Assembly (NCBI GenBank): GCA_030038695.1
Contig: JASHSN010000674.1
Span: forward strand, 1-7,089
Reading direction: 5' to 3'
DNA from: Nitrososphaeraceae archaeon
GTDB taxonomy: Archaea > Thermoproteota > Nitrososphaeria > Nitrososphaerales > Nitrososphaeraceae
Length of the DNA stretch: 7,089 nucleotides
Shown here: piece after piece, positions 1-5,894 of the stretch
How positions within the stretch are numbered: the first letter of the stretch is position 1
Layout: the number at the start of each line of letters is the position of its first letter
Position numbers and translations under genes: made by a program
The notes under the pieces: model-generated
Databases searched by the model: none
The model's input: only the letters and a program-made list of their open reading frames with translations
What the model was told of the DNA's origin: nothing

Positions 1-2145
<2,145 letters not shown>

Positions 2146-2165
2146 GACGGTTCATTTGATCTGCC

Positions 2166-2177
2166 TACTTTTATTGC
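2166..2177 (-). promoter_or_regulatory. TATA box of the oxidoreductase operon
   Basis: On the minus strand GCAATAAAAGTA is centred about 26 bases before the korA ATG, with a purine-rich GTAAAG just upstream that could serve as the BRE. A start site 25-27 bases downstream would fall on or next to the ATG, giving a leaderless transcript. The match is by eye. Confidence 0.5.
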
Positions 2178-2190
2178 TTTACTATCACAG

Positions 2191-2196
2191 AAAAAA
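2191..2196 (-). terminator. T-run terminator after the small cysteine-rich gene
   Basis: Six consecutive T on the minus strand begin four bases after the stop codon of the cysteine-rich gene, within the 55-base gap before korA. Archaeal RNA polymerase terminates at such T-runs without needing a hairpin. Together with the separate TATA box of korA, this suggests the small gene and the oxidoreductase operon are separate transcription units. Confidence 0.5.
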
Positions 2197-2200
2197 CGAT

Positions 2201-2398
2201 CTATCCACCTGTAACTGCATCGAAGAGACAACACTCACATGCATCAACTTCGCCGCAGTATGGACATTCGCACATACACGCATCGATTGGGTTTCCACAA
2301 TATTCACAAATAACTACATCAGCTTTGTTGGCTTTATCAACAGTTTCAGGCAACGTAGATTGTTCTGCCTCAATCCTATTATACTTTATGAGGTTCAT
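2201..2398 (-). CDS. Small cysteine-rich (zinc-knuckle-like) protein, 65 aa, function unknown
   Basis: I do not recognise a named family. The C-terminal half holds nine cysteines (numbered from the chosen start: 31, 34, 41, 43, 45, 48, 54, 56, 57). They form two similar units in tandem, CEYCGNPIDACMC and CPYCGEVDACEC, each C-x2-C-x5/6-C-x-C, which fits two zinc-binding knuckles. The N-terminal 30 residues are hydrophilic, and the tail LFDAVTGG is short. The ATG at 2398 is preferred; an in-frame ATG at 2437 would add 13 mostly hydrophobic residues. A TATA-like GATATACG (about 2427-2434) would start the mRNA a few bases before 2398. It lies 55 bases upstream of korA in the same direction but has its own T-run. 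Iron-sulphur binding is an alternative to zinc. The cysteine pattern makes a real gene likely. Confidence 0.72.
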   Translation of the reverse strand: MNLIKYNRIEAEQSTLPETVDKANKADVVICEYCGNPIDACMCECPYCGEVDACECCLFDAVTGG

Positions 2399-2539
2399 GC
2401 AACGCAAGAGTATATTGATAATAACCGTATATCTCATAACCCCTAATAACCAAAATGCTCTCAGGTATCAAAAAGTGGTTGTCATTACATTATACATGGT
2501 AGAATTTGGTCTGACAGAAATCATCCTTAGTATGAATTC

Positions 2540-2544
2540 AAAAA
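2540..2544 (-). terminator. Possible T-run terminator after the small membrane ORF
   Basis: Five T on the minus strand, 16 bases after the stop of the membrane ORF, in an A/T-rich stretch. Weak evidence by itself. Confidence 0.25.
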
Positions 2545-2560
2545 TTGTACTGCGTCGTGT

Positions 2561-2779
2561 TTACTTAGAGATAAGTCCTAAGGTTTCCGTCAGGAGAAAC
2601 GTGACAAACACAATGATGACAGGAATCATAAATAAAAATAGTGTAGCATCAAATTGTTTCATTTTCATTCTTGAAATCTTCATTATTATACTCGACGCTC
2701 CAATAATAAAGCTAACCGCATTTGTTCTCTTATTGTGTTGAGTATCAAGTGTGATAGATGTTTGAGGGACATCTTCCAA
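2561..2779 (-). CDS. Putative small membrane protein, 72 aa, start uncertain and possibly frameshifted
   Basis: No family recognised. The frame encodes a hydrophilic N-terminal part (residues 1-20), a short apolar stretch (about 21-33), a basic/methionine linker (KISRMKMK), and one clear membrane segment (about 45-66, with FLFMIPVIIVFVTFLL), ending LISK. The longest version needs a TTG start without a Shine-Dalgarno site, and the frame stays open upstream to a TAA without any ATG. A strong TATA-like TTATAATATA (2865-2874) points instead to an ATG at 2840 in another frame. That frame would join this one if a run of four T (2801-2804) had one base fewer. The ORF may thus be a broken or misread gene. 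It could also be chance, since this A/T-rich region favours hydrophobic codons. Confidence 0.4.
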   Translation of the reverse strand: MEDVPQTSITLDTQHNKRTNAVSFIIGASSIIMKISRMKMKQFDATLFLFMIPVIIVFVTFLLTETLGLISK

Positions 2780-2863
2780 GTATTCAGATTGCGATTGATC
2801 AAAATCGGATTATCCAAAAGTATAACCAATGTGACAGCATCTTTGAAGGGATTCTCAAATAGC

Positions 2864-2875
2864 GTATATTATAAG
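2864..2875 (-). promoter_or_regulatory. TATA-like box pointing left, upstream of the membrane ORF
   Basis: Minus-strand TTATAATATACG is a good archaeal TATA match. A start site about 25-29 bases on would be near 2840-2844, where an ATG occurs (2840). It lies downstream of the tRNA-Leu(CAA) gene on the same strand. Confidence 0.35.
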
Positions 2876-2918
2876 TTAGCGTATACTAGGTCATATTTCC
2901 ACTATAAGCGATCCTGAA

Positions 2919-3016
2919 TGGAGGGGGTGGGATTCGAACCCACGAACCCCTAAGGGACGGGATCACCTATTTTGATCTTGAGTCCTGCGCGTTTGACCAG
3001 GCTTCGCTACCCCTCC
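2919..3016 (-). tRNA. tRNA-Leu(CAA) with a 13-base anticodon-loop intron
   Basis: Class II tRNA with long variable arm. Acceptor GGAGGGG (3016-3010) pairs with CCCCTCC (2926-2920), discriminator A at 2919, no CCA encoded. D-stem GCG/CGC; anticodon stem CAGGA (2987-2983); loop C-T-CAA-G, anticodon CAA at 2980-2978. The intron is 2976-2964, at the canonical 37/38 position, beginning ATC and ending GGTG. The 3' anticodon stem TCCCG (2962-2958) leaves one A-C mismatch (positions 28/42). The variable arm has a CCC/GGG stem (2956-2947), and the T-arm GTGGG-TTCGAAT-CCCAC (2943-2927) is perfect. Mature length is about 85. A TATA-like box lies about 29 bases upstream. Decodes UUG. The mismatch and the short intron are the only oddities; an inactive copy cannot be excluded. 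Confidence 0.93.
2964..2976 (-). other. Intron of tRNA-Leu(CAA)
   Basis: Thirteen bases between G37 and A38; removal restores a 7-base anticodon loop CTCAAGA. It is very short, and its ends (ATC...GGTG) match those of the 17-base intron of tRNA-Leu(UAA). Exact cut sites depend on the bulge-helix-bulge fold, which I did not compute. Confidence 0.8.
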
Positions 3017-3039
3017 TAGACAAAAATCGCGCCTATCTT

Positions 3040-3050
3040 CCCTTATTTCA
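3040..3050 (-). promoter_or_regulatory. TATA box of tRNA-Leu(CAA)
   Basis: Minus-strand TGAAATAAGGG is centred about 29 bases before the first base of the tRNA, the usual archaeal distance with a start a few bases upstream of the mature 5' end. It lies in the spacer of a 9-base inverted repeat (3031-3039 and 3078-3086). Confidence 0.45.
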
Positions 3051-3053
3051 TGG

Positions 3054-3143
3054 TTACGATGTTTTAGCGTTGTTAACAAGATAGGCAACGACAACACACA
3101 ATGTTATTTCTCCATCTACCGAAAACTTCAATCCACGAAGCAT
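3054..3143 (-). CDS. Possible 29-aa small hydrophobic protein (low confidence)
   Basis: A short ATG frame in the gap between tRNA-Leu(CAA) and the zinc-ribbon-like ORF. It begins MLRGLKFSVDGEITLC and continues with VVVAYLV, so its middle could span or touch a membrane. An in-frame TAG lies two codons before the ATG, so it cannot extend upstream. A weak TATA-like stretch (about 3161-3169) lies 22 bases upstream, divergent from the plus-strand ORF at 3204. Frames this short occur by chance; no family recognised. Confidence 0.22.
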   Translation of the reverse strand: MLRGLKFSVDGEITLCVVVAYLVNNAKTS

Positions 3144-3203
3144 TTCCTAACAGATCATCTATTACTAATCACGATTCTTAGCGTTATAATAGGTAGATAA
3201 TTC

Positions 3204-3350
3204 GTGCTAAAACCAGAAGTAATCTCTAAACTATGTACGAAGTGTCACTCGAAGACCCACCATGAAGTAAGGGACAAAATGCTTGGAATTAGGCTAGTTC
3301 GTACCGATTGTGGTCAATCTGTTGTGGTCAAGATGATAGAACACAATTAA
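3204..3350 (+). CDS. Small zinc-ribbon-like protein, 48 aa, with one expected cysteine missing
   Basis: A GTG-started frame; an in-frame TAA two codons upstream rules out extension. The protein has a first knuckle CTKCH (Cys11, Cys14), a central stretch HHEVRDKMLGIRLV, and then RTDCGQS (Cys36), ending VVVKMIEHN. This is the shape of a two-knuckle zinc ribbon (CxxC ... CxxC-G), but the third ligand is Arg33. Its codon CGT is one transition away from the cysteine codon TGT. His15, His19 or His20 might substitute. A TATA-like TTATAATA (3184-3191) is too close (about 17 bases) for the GTG to be leaderless, and there is only a weak AGGTAG before the start. It sits 41 bases upstream of the SSB gene, which has its own TATA box. 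It may be a small nucleic-acid-binding protein or a decaying gene; I cannot name it. Confidence 0.55.
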   Translation: MLKPEVISKLCTKCHSKTHHEVRDKMLGIRLVRTDCGQSVVVKMIEHN

Positions 3351-3359
3351 TCCGGAACC

Positions 3360-3367
3360 TTTATAAC
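3360..3367 (+). promoter_or_regulatory. TATA box of the SSB gene
   Basis: TTTATAAC, centred about 28 bases before the ATG at 3392, with CC just upstream. The predicted mRNA would have a leader of only a few bases. Confidence 0.6.
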
Positions 3368-3391
3368 AATCCGACATCAAAGGAATGAGAA

Positions 3392-3679
3392 ATGAATATC
3401 GCCGAGCTGAAAGCGGGAATGCGAGGGGTCAGTGTAGTGGGAAAGATCGAAAGCATAACAGAATCGCGAACGGTGAATCTCCGAACTGGTGGAAGTGCTC
3501 AAGTCGCGGATGCGGTTCTTTCCGATGATACAGGCAAGATAAAGCTCTCCCTGTGGGATGATCAGATCAACCTTGTAAAGGAAGGAGACAATGTTTCTAT
3601 TGAGAATGGGTATACTCAGGCATTCAGGGGAGAAAACAGCCTCAACATTGGCAGATATGGTAAAATTAAAAGAATGTAA
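3392..3679 (+). CDS. ssb: Single-stranded DNA-binding protein, single OB-fold (Sulfolobus SSB type)
   Basis: 95-residue OB-fold protein that coats single-stranded DNA in replication and repair. The whole length aligns by memory with the OB domain of Sulfolobus solfataricus SSB: the opening ELKAGMRGVSVVGKI, then ADAVLSDDTGKIKLSLWDDQ (40-59), then VKEGDNVSIENGYTQAFRGE (62-81) and LNIGRYGKI. Aromatic residues at Trp55, Tyr74 and Phe78 fall where the Sulfolobus protein has the DNA-stacking Trp56, Trp75 and Phe79. The protein stops right after the OB fold, without the long flexible acidic tail the crenarchaeal SSB uses to recruit partners. A TATA box at 3360-3367 gives an almost leaderless start at 3392. 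It is monocistronic as far as seen and converges on the PAC2 gene with a 67-base gap. An RPA-like accessory OB protein is the alternative name. Confidence 0.92.
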   Translation: MNIAELKAGMRGVSVVGKIESITESRTVNLRTGGSAQVADAVLSDDTGKIKLSLWDDQINLVKEGDNVSIENGYTQAFRGENSLNIGRYGKIKRM

Positions 3680-3696
3680 AGACCCTGCCATGGCCC

Positions 3697-3718
3697 TTCT
3701 CGATAAATCTGACGAGAA
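3697..3718. terminator. Hairpin between the convergent SSB and PAC2 genes
   Basis: TTCTCG and CGAGAA form a 6-bp stem around a 10-base loop, midway between the two converging stop codons. No T-run follows it directly on either strand. A T-rich CTTTCTTT (3741-3748) could stop the plus transcript just inside the end of the PAC2 gene. A terminator role is inferred from position only. Confidence 0.25.
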
Positions 3719-3746
3719 CGCAAAATTGAATGGATAACTCCTTTCT

Positions 3747-4538
3747 TTAGCTGATATAGCCCATAGCTGAAGGTCTGGTCGCTCCGGCTTGCTGCTGTTG
3801 TGGTTGTCCTCTCCCGGCCATTTGTTGCTCGATTGTTTGAATCAAGATCTCCGTGTCTTTCGCTCTCTTTTCAAGATTTTTCATGTCAATATTAATTCCC
3901 ACGATTTGTAGCAAAGTCTCTAAGATTGATTTCGAAGCCTTTGCATCGACCACGTATCCTGAGGTTTCGCCAAGTAGGCATGTACCCTTAATCCCTCGGA
4001 GTTTTGCGATACCGATTATAAGACCATTCATCCCAGTTATACTACCGCCATCCATTGTTAAGATATTGCTTTCGCTGAATGATCTTATGGTATCCGTATC
4101 AGTCGCTGTGCCAAAAATCCGCGGTTTTTCTACAAATACTCCGGTTATATACGCTGCTAAAGTAAACACATGTATAGTATTGAACTTTGTGGCGATATCC
4201 ATAATTTCCTCGGCCAGGAGATATTCAGAGTCTGGATTCGCAGGTTGAGAATCCCCAGTCAATAATAGCAGATGGATACCAGTTGAGCTTTTTGAGTAGA
4301 ACATAGTGTTTTTCATGAGATCTGCTGTCCCATCAGATCGGATCAGGATCTGTGGTGGGAAAGAGGTAGAGTAAATGTCTGCAAGATGTTGAGCGTGAAG
4401 TTCTTCTATCATGTGATCGATGGCAATCTTCCCAACATAACCACTCCCAGGAAAGCCACAAATTAAGTATGGAGACTTTAATTCCGGTAAGCTGTCTGAA
4501 GAATAAATTACATTTATTCCCGAACGCGTCGGTAACAT
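3747..4538 (-). CDS. PAC2-family protein (archaeal proteasome-assembly chaperone homologue)
   Basis: 263 residues. The PAC2 family (COG2047 type) includes the archaeal PbaA/PbaB proteins, which resemble eukaryotic proteasome-assembly chaperones; PbaB-like members help 20S proteasome assembly or bind its alpha ring. Family marks are YLICGFPGSGYVGKIA (24-39), PPQILI (61-66), MDGGSITGMNGLIIG (162-176) and LLGETSGYVVDAKAS (188-202), followed by a helical segment (about 218-242, NLEKRAKDTEILIQTIEQQM) that may form a coiled coil. The tail is low-complexity (GRGQPQQQQAG) and ends GYIS. It is not a canonical C-terminal hydrophobic-Tyr-X motif, because the tyrosine is third from the end. The ATG at 4538 has a TATA box TTTTAAAG 27 bases upstream, implying a leaderless mRNA. 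It converges on ssb. The exact role in this organism is inferred from the family. Confidence 0.95.
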   Translation of the reverse strand: MLPTRSGINVIYSSDSLPELKSPYLICGFPGSGYVGKIAIDHMIEELHAQHLADIYSTSFPPQILIRSDGTADLMKNTMFYSKSSTGIHLLLLTGDSQPANPDSEYLLAEEIMDIATKFNTIHVFTLAAYITGVFVEKPRIFGTATDTDTIRSFSESNILTMDGGSITGMNGLIIGIAKLRGIKGTCLLGETSGYVVDAKASKSILETLLQIVGINIDMKNLEKRAKDTEILIQTIEQQMAGRGQPQQQQAGATRPSAMGYIS

Positions 4539-4560
4539 AAAATCTGGAGGACATCCTACA

Positions 4561-4568
4561 CTTTAAAA
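4561..4568 (-). promoter_or_regulatory. TATA box of the PAC2-family gene
   Basis: Minus-strand TTTTAAAG, centred 27 bases before the ATG at 4538. The spacing places the start site at or next to the start codon. Confidence 0.55.
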
Positions 4569-4651
4569 TGTTACGAGAAATGAAGGGTGCTGACTTCAGT
4601 CCGTCCGTTCGGACTGTATTGTCCGAGACAGCATGCGAGTTAATCATTTGA
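4568..4651 (+). CDS. Possible 27-aa protein divergent from the PAC2 gene (low confidence)
   Basis: Short frame starting MLREMKGADFSPSVRTVLSE and ending TACELII. It is open from 4541 (after TAA), with a second in-frame ATG at 4580. The residues alternate as in amphipathic helices, and LREM..xxSPSVRTVLSETACEL recalls the first helix-loop-second helix of a histone fold, but it stops halfway through such a domain. A TATA-like CATAAAAT (4536-4543) lies about 28 bases before the ATG, so both this frame and the PAC2 gene could be leaderless from overlapping divergent promoters. A 7-bp inverted repeat (4597-4616) lies inside. It may be chance or a remnant. Confidence 0.28.
   Translation: MLREMKGADFSPSVRTVLSETACELII
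4597..4616. repeat. Perfect 7-bp inverted repeat (hairpin) with a 6-base loop
   Basis: CAGTCCG - TCCGTT - CGGACTG. It lies between the PAC2 promoter and the tRNA-Thr gene, followed by a shorter TGTC-CGA-GACA (4620-4630). It could be an operator, an RNA hairpin, or a by-product of the short frame that overlaps it. Confidence 0.4.
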
Positions 4652-4677
4652 CACTAATGTAATGACCGCGAATTCCG

Positions 4678-4690
4678 ATAATATTATTAA
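4678..4690 (+). promoter_or_regulatory. TATA box of tRNA-Thr
   Basis: ATAATATTATTAA, centred about 32 bases before the tRNA, allowing a short 5' leader removed by RNase P. Confidence 0.5.
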
Positions 4691-4716
4691 TGAAACCATT
4701 TGTCTTCAGATTTAGC

Positions 4717-4790
4717 GCCTTGGTAGCTCAGCCTGGTAGAGCGTTGCCTTGGTAAGGCAAAGGTCGCGGGTCCAAATCCCGCCCAAGGCT
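4717..4790 (+). tRNA. tRNA-Thr(GGT), intronless
   Basis: All arms are present and fully paired: acceptor GCCTTGG/CCAAGGC, D-arm GCTC/GAGC, anticodon arm TTGCC-TTGGTAA-GGCAA with anticodon GGT (4751-4753), variable AGGTC, T-arm GCGGG-TCCAAAT-CCCGC, and discriminator T (4790), as usual for archaeal tRNA-Thr. No CCA is encoded. It decodes ACC/ACU. The T-loop starts T-C-C, so position 55 is C where almost all tRNAs have U (modified to pseudouridine). T-rich sequence (4791-4806) follows the gene and may terminate it. Confidence 0.97.
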
Positions 4791-4920
4791 ATTTACCTTT
4801 AATTTGGGTGAGTCAGAAAGGGCTGCGTTGGTTTAGGTCCACATTGTAATACTTTTGCTCGCCATTTTTGTGTCCTAGTGAGGACGTGACTAGGAAATTG
4901 ATTAAATAATCATAAGCTTT

Positions 4921-5025
4921 CTATTTCGTTACACAAGCAAGATAGAGCAGCTCAACTGGTCCTCGCCTTCCAAACAATATCACAATTTCATCTGGATACA
5001 TATGTCCGAACGTAAGAAATATCAT
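4921..5025 (-). CDS. Possible 34-aa protein in the tRNA gap (low confidence)
   Basis: An ATG frame beginning MIFLTFGHMYPDEIVILFG and continuing RRGPVELLYLACVTK. The frame is open to a TAA about 50 bases upstream of the ATG, so it could be slightly longer or be a remnant of a larger gene. The A/T-rich tRNA-Leu(UAA) TATA region (about 5063-5076) also reads as a TATA box on the minus strand and would give a leader of about 20 bases. No family recognised. The second half reads like a protein, but the frame is short enough to arise by chance. Confidence 0.25.
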   Translation of the reverse strand: MIFLTFGHMYPDEIVILFGRRGPVELLYLACVTK

Positions 5026-5062
5026 ATGACAGCAGAAGTGGATATAATGTTCAGACGTACGC

Positions 5063-5076
5063 TTTTATTATATTTC
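5063..5076 (+). promoter_or_regulatory. TATA box of tRNA-Leu(UAA)
   Basis: TTTTATTATATTTC, centred about 30 bases before the tRNA 5' end. Confidence 0.55.
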
Positions 5077-5120
5077 AAATAAACTCAAAATACTACACAT
5101 GCGGGGGTTGTAGAGCCTGG

Positions 5121-5143
5121 CCAAATTATTTACCTGAATTTGG
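5121..5143 (+). other. Hairpin insertion in the D-loop of tRNA-Leu(UAA), candidate non-canonical intron
   Basis: A perfect 7-bp stem (5121-5127 with 5137-5143) around a 9-base loop. The related tRNA-Leu(CAA) has GCCTGGTCAAACGC at this place without an insert. Deleting 5123-5143 here gives GCCTGGCCAAACG, nearly the same. Archaea remove such extra introns with the splicing endonuclease; the exact bulge-helix-bulge sites were not computed. Confidence 0.65.
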
Positions 5144-5159
5144 AAACGCGGGACTTAAG

Positions 5160-5176
5160 ATCTTAAAAAAGGGGTG
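5160..5176 (+). other. Canonical intron (37/38) of tRNA-Leu(UAA)
   Basis: Seventeen bases between G37 (5159) and A38 (5177). Removal gives loop CTTAAGA with a fully paired stem. It begins ATC and ends GGTG, as does the intron in the CAA isoacceptor. Confidence 0.85.
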
Positions 5177-5234
5177 ATCCCGTCCTTTAGTGGTCCGTGG
5201 GTTCGAATCCCACCCCCCGCACATAAAGATACTA

Positions 5235-5894
5235 TTATGAAGTCACTTCAGCCGTTTCTCTTCGCTTCCTTAAATCCAACACAGTTTTTATAAATTGTTT
5301 GTGAATCCTATCATCACCAGACAACTCCGGGTGAAAGGAAGTCCCAATAAGATTGCCTTGCCTCACTCCGACAATTTTATCATTGAATTGAGCAATAATC
5401 TCGACGGCAGGCCCGGCCTCTATCACCACAGGAGCCCTAATGAAAACTCCTTTGAACGCGTTATTGTTCTTGCCAAGAATTGGCATATCTATCTTTGCTT
5501 CAAACGAGTCCCTCTGCCTACCAAAAGCATTACGTTCCACTACGATATCGATCTTTGATAATAGCTGTTGTTTTGTTTCTCCTACTATTCGATCATAGGC
5601 TCGTTTTGCAAGCATTATCATTCCAGCACATGTTCCAAGGACAGGCATACCCCCATCGATACGCCTTGTTATTACGTGCAGTATCCCTCCCTGGACTGCT
5701 GCAAGTGTAGTCATGACAGTACTTTCACCTCCGGGTATGATTAAACCATCGATTTTTTCAATTTCTTCGGCATGACGAACAACCCTCACTTCACCTTTTG
5801 TGTTGATATGGTTGAGGGCTTCTTCAGCGACCGTTTTATTTTCTTCAACATCTCCTTGAATTCCCAATATCCCAATAGAGACTTTAGTCTTCAT
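5235..5894 (-). CDS. pdxT: Pyridoxal 5'-phosphate synthase, glutaminase subunit PdxT
   Basis: 219-residue class I glutamine amidotransferase that releases ammonia from glutamine and channels it to PdxS for vitamin B6 (PLP) synthesis. It opens with [14 protein letters not shown] (6-19). The oxyanion motif is GGEST (55-59), the nucleophile Cys89 lies in LGTCAGM, and the His188/Glu190 pair lies in [22 protein letters not shown] (121-132) is the family's conserved segment and FIRAP (151-155) is typical. Length is slightly above the usual 190-200, with a short basic tail. The start ATG overlaps the pdxS stop as ATGA, so translation is coupled and the subunits are made together. All catalytic residues are present. 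It converges with tRNA-Leu(UAA), 13 bases apart, and no clear terminator is seen in between. Confidence 0.98.
   Translation of the reverse strand: MKTKVSIGILGIQGDVEENKTVAEEALNHINTKGEVRVVRHAEEIEKIDGLIIPGGESTVMTTLAAVQGGILHVITRRIDGGMPVLGTCAGMIMLAKRAYDRIVGETKQQLLSKIDIVVERNAFGRQRDSFEAKIDMPILGKNNNAFKGVFIRAPVVIEAGPAVEIIAQFNDKIVGVRQGNLIGTSFHPELSGDDRIHKQFIKTVLDLRKRRETAEVTS

Larger units (their letters stand above)
4791..5100. other. 310-base gap between tRNA-Thr and tRNA-Leu(UAA)
   Basis: It holds a T-rich stretch just after tRNA-Thr and a perfect 7-bp hairpin TCCTAGT...ACTAGGA with a 9-base loop (4873-4895). It also holds a short minus-strand frame (4921-5025) and a 26-codon plus-strand frame (5002-5082) that runs into the tRNA-Leu promoter. 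No long ORF, RNA gene or repeat array is seen otherwise. Confidence 0.6.
5101..5221 (+). tRNA. tRNA-Leu(UAA) with an anticodon-loop intron and a probable second intron in the D-loop
   Basis: Acceptor GCGGGGG (5101-5107) pairs perfectly with CCCCCGC (5214-5220), discriminator A at 5221, no CCA. The anticodon stem CGGGA (5149-5153) pairs with TCCCG (5178-5182). The loop is CT-TAA-G, then a 17-base intron (5160-5176), then A; anticodon TAA at 5156-5158. The T-arm GTGGG-TTCGAAT-CCCAC is perfect, and a long variable region (5183-5196) marks class II. The D-loop carries about 21 extra bases folding into CCAAATT-ATTTACCTG-AATTTGG (5121-5143). Without both insertions the tRNA is about 83 bases. The D-stem (GT.../...AC) looks weak and depends on how the insert is removed. 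Decodes UUA. The gene ends 13 bases from the stop of convergent pdxT. Confidence 0.92.

Noticed and set aside
2325..2741. 138-codon plus-strand frame
   Set aside because: It is antisense to the cysteine-rich gene and the membrane frame, has no domain, and its hydrophobic composition follows from A/T-rich sequence.
2735..2917. 60-codon plus-strand frame ending at tRNA-Leu(CAA)
   Set aside because: No recognisable motif or promoter; it is antisense to a better candidate and likely chance.
3031..3086. Perfect 9-bp inverted repeat GCCTATCTT/AAGATAGGC around the tRNA-Leu(CAA) TATA box, considered as transposon ends or an operator
   Set aside because: About one such repeat with a spacer under 50 bases is expected by chance in 7 kb, and there is no target duplication or transposase.
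3853..4248. 131-codon plus-strand frame inside the PAC2 gene
   Set aside because: It is a shadow of the strongly conserved minus-strand protein.
5002..5082. 26-codon plus-strand frame starting MSERKKYHMT
   Set aside because: It runs into the tRNA-Leu(UAA) promoter, has no TATA box or Shine-Dalgarno site at a fitting distance, and overlaps another short frame.
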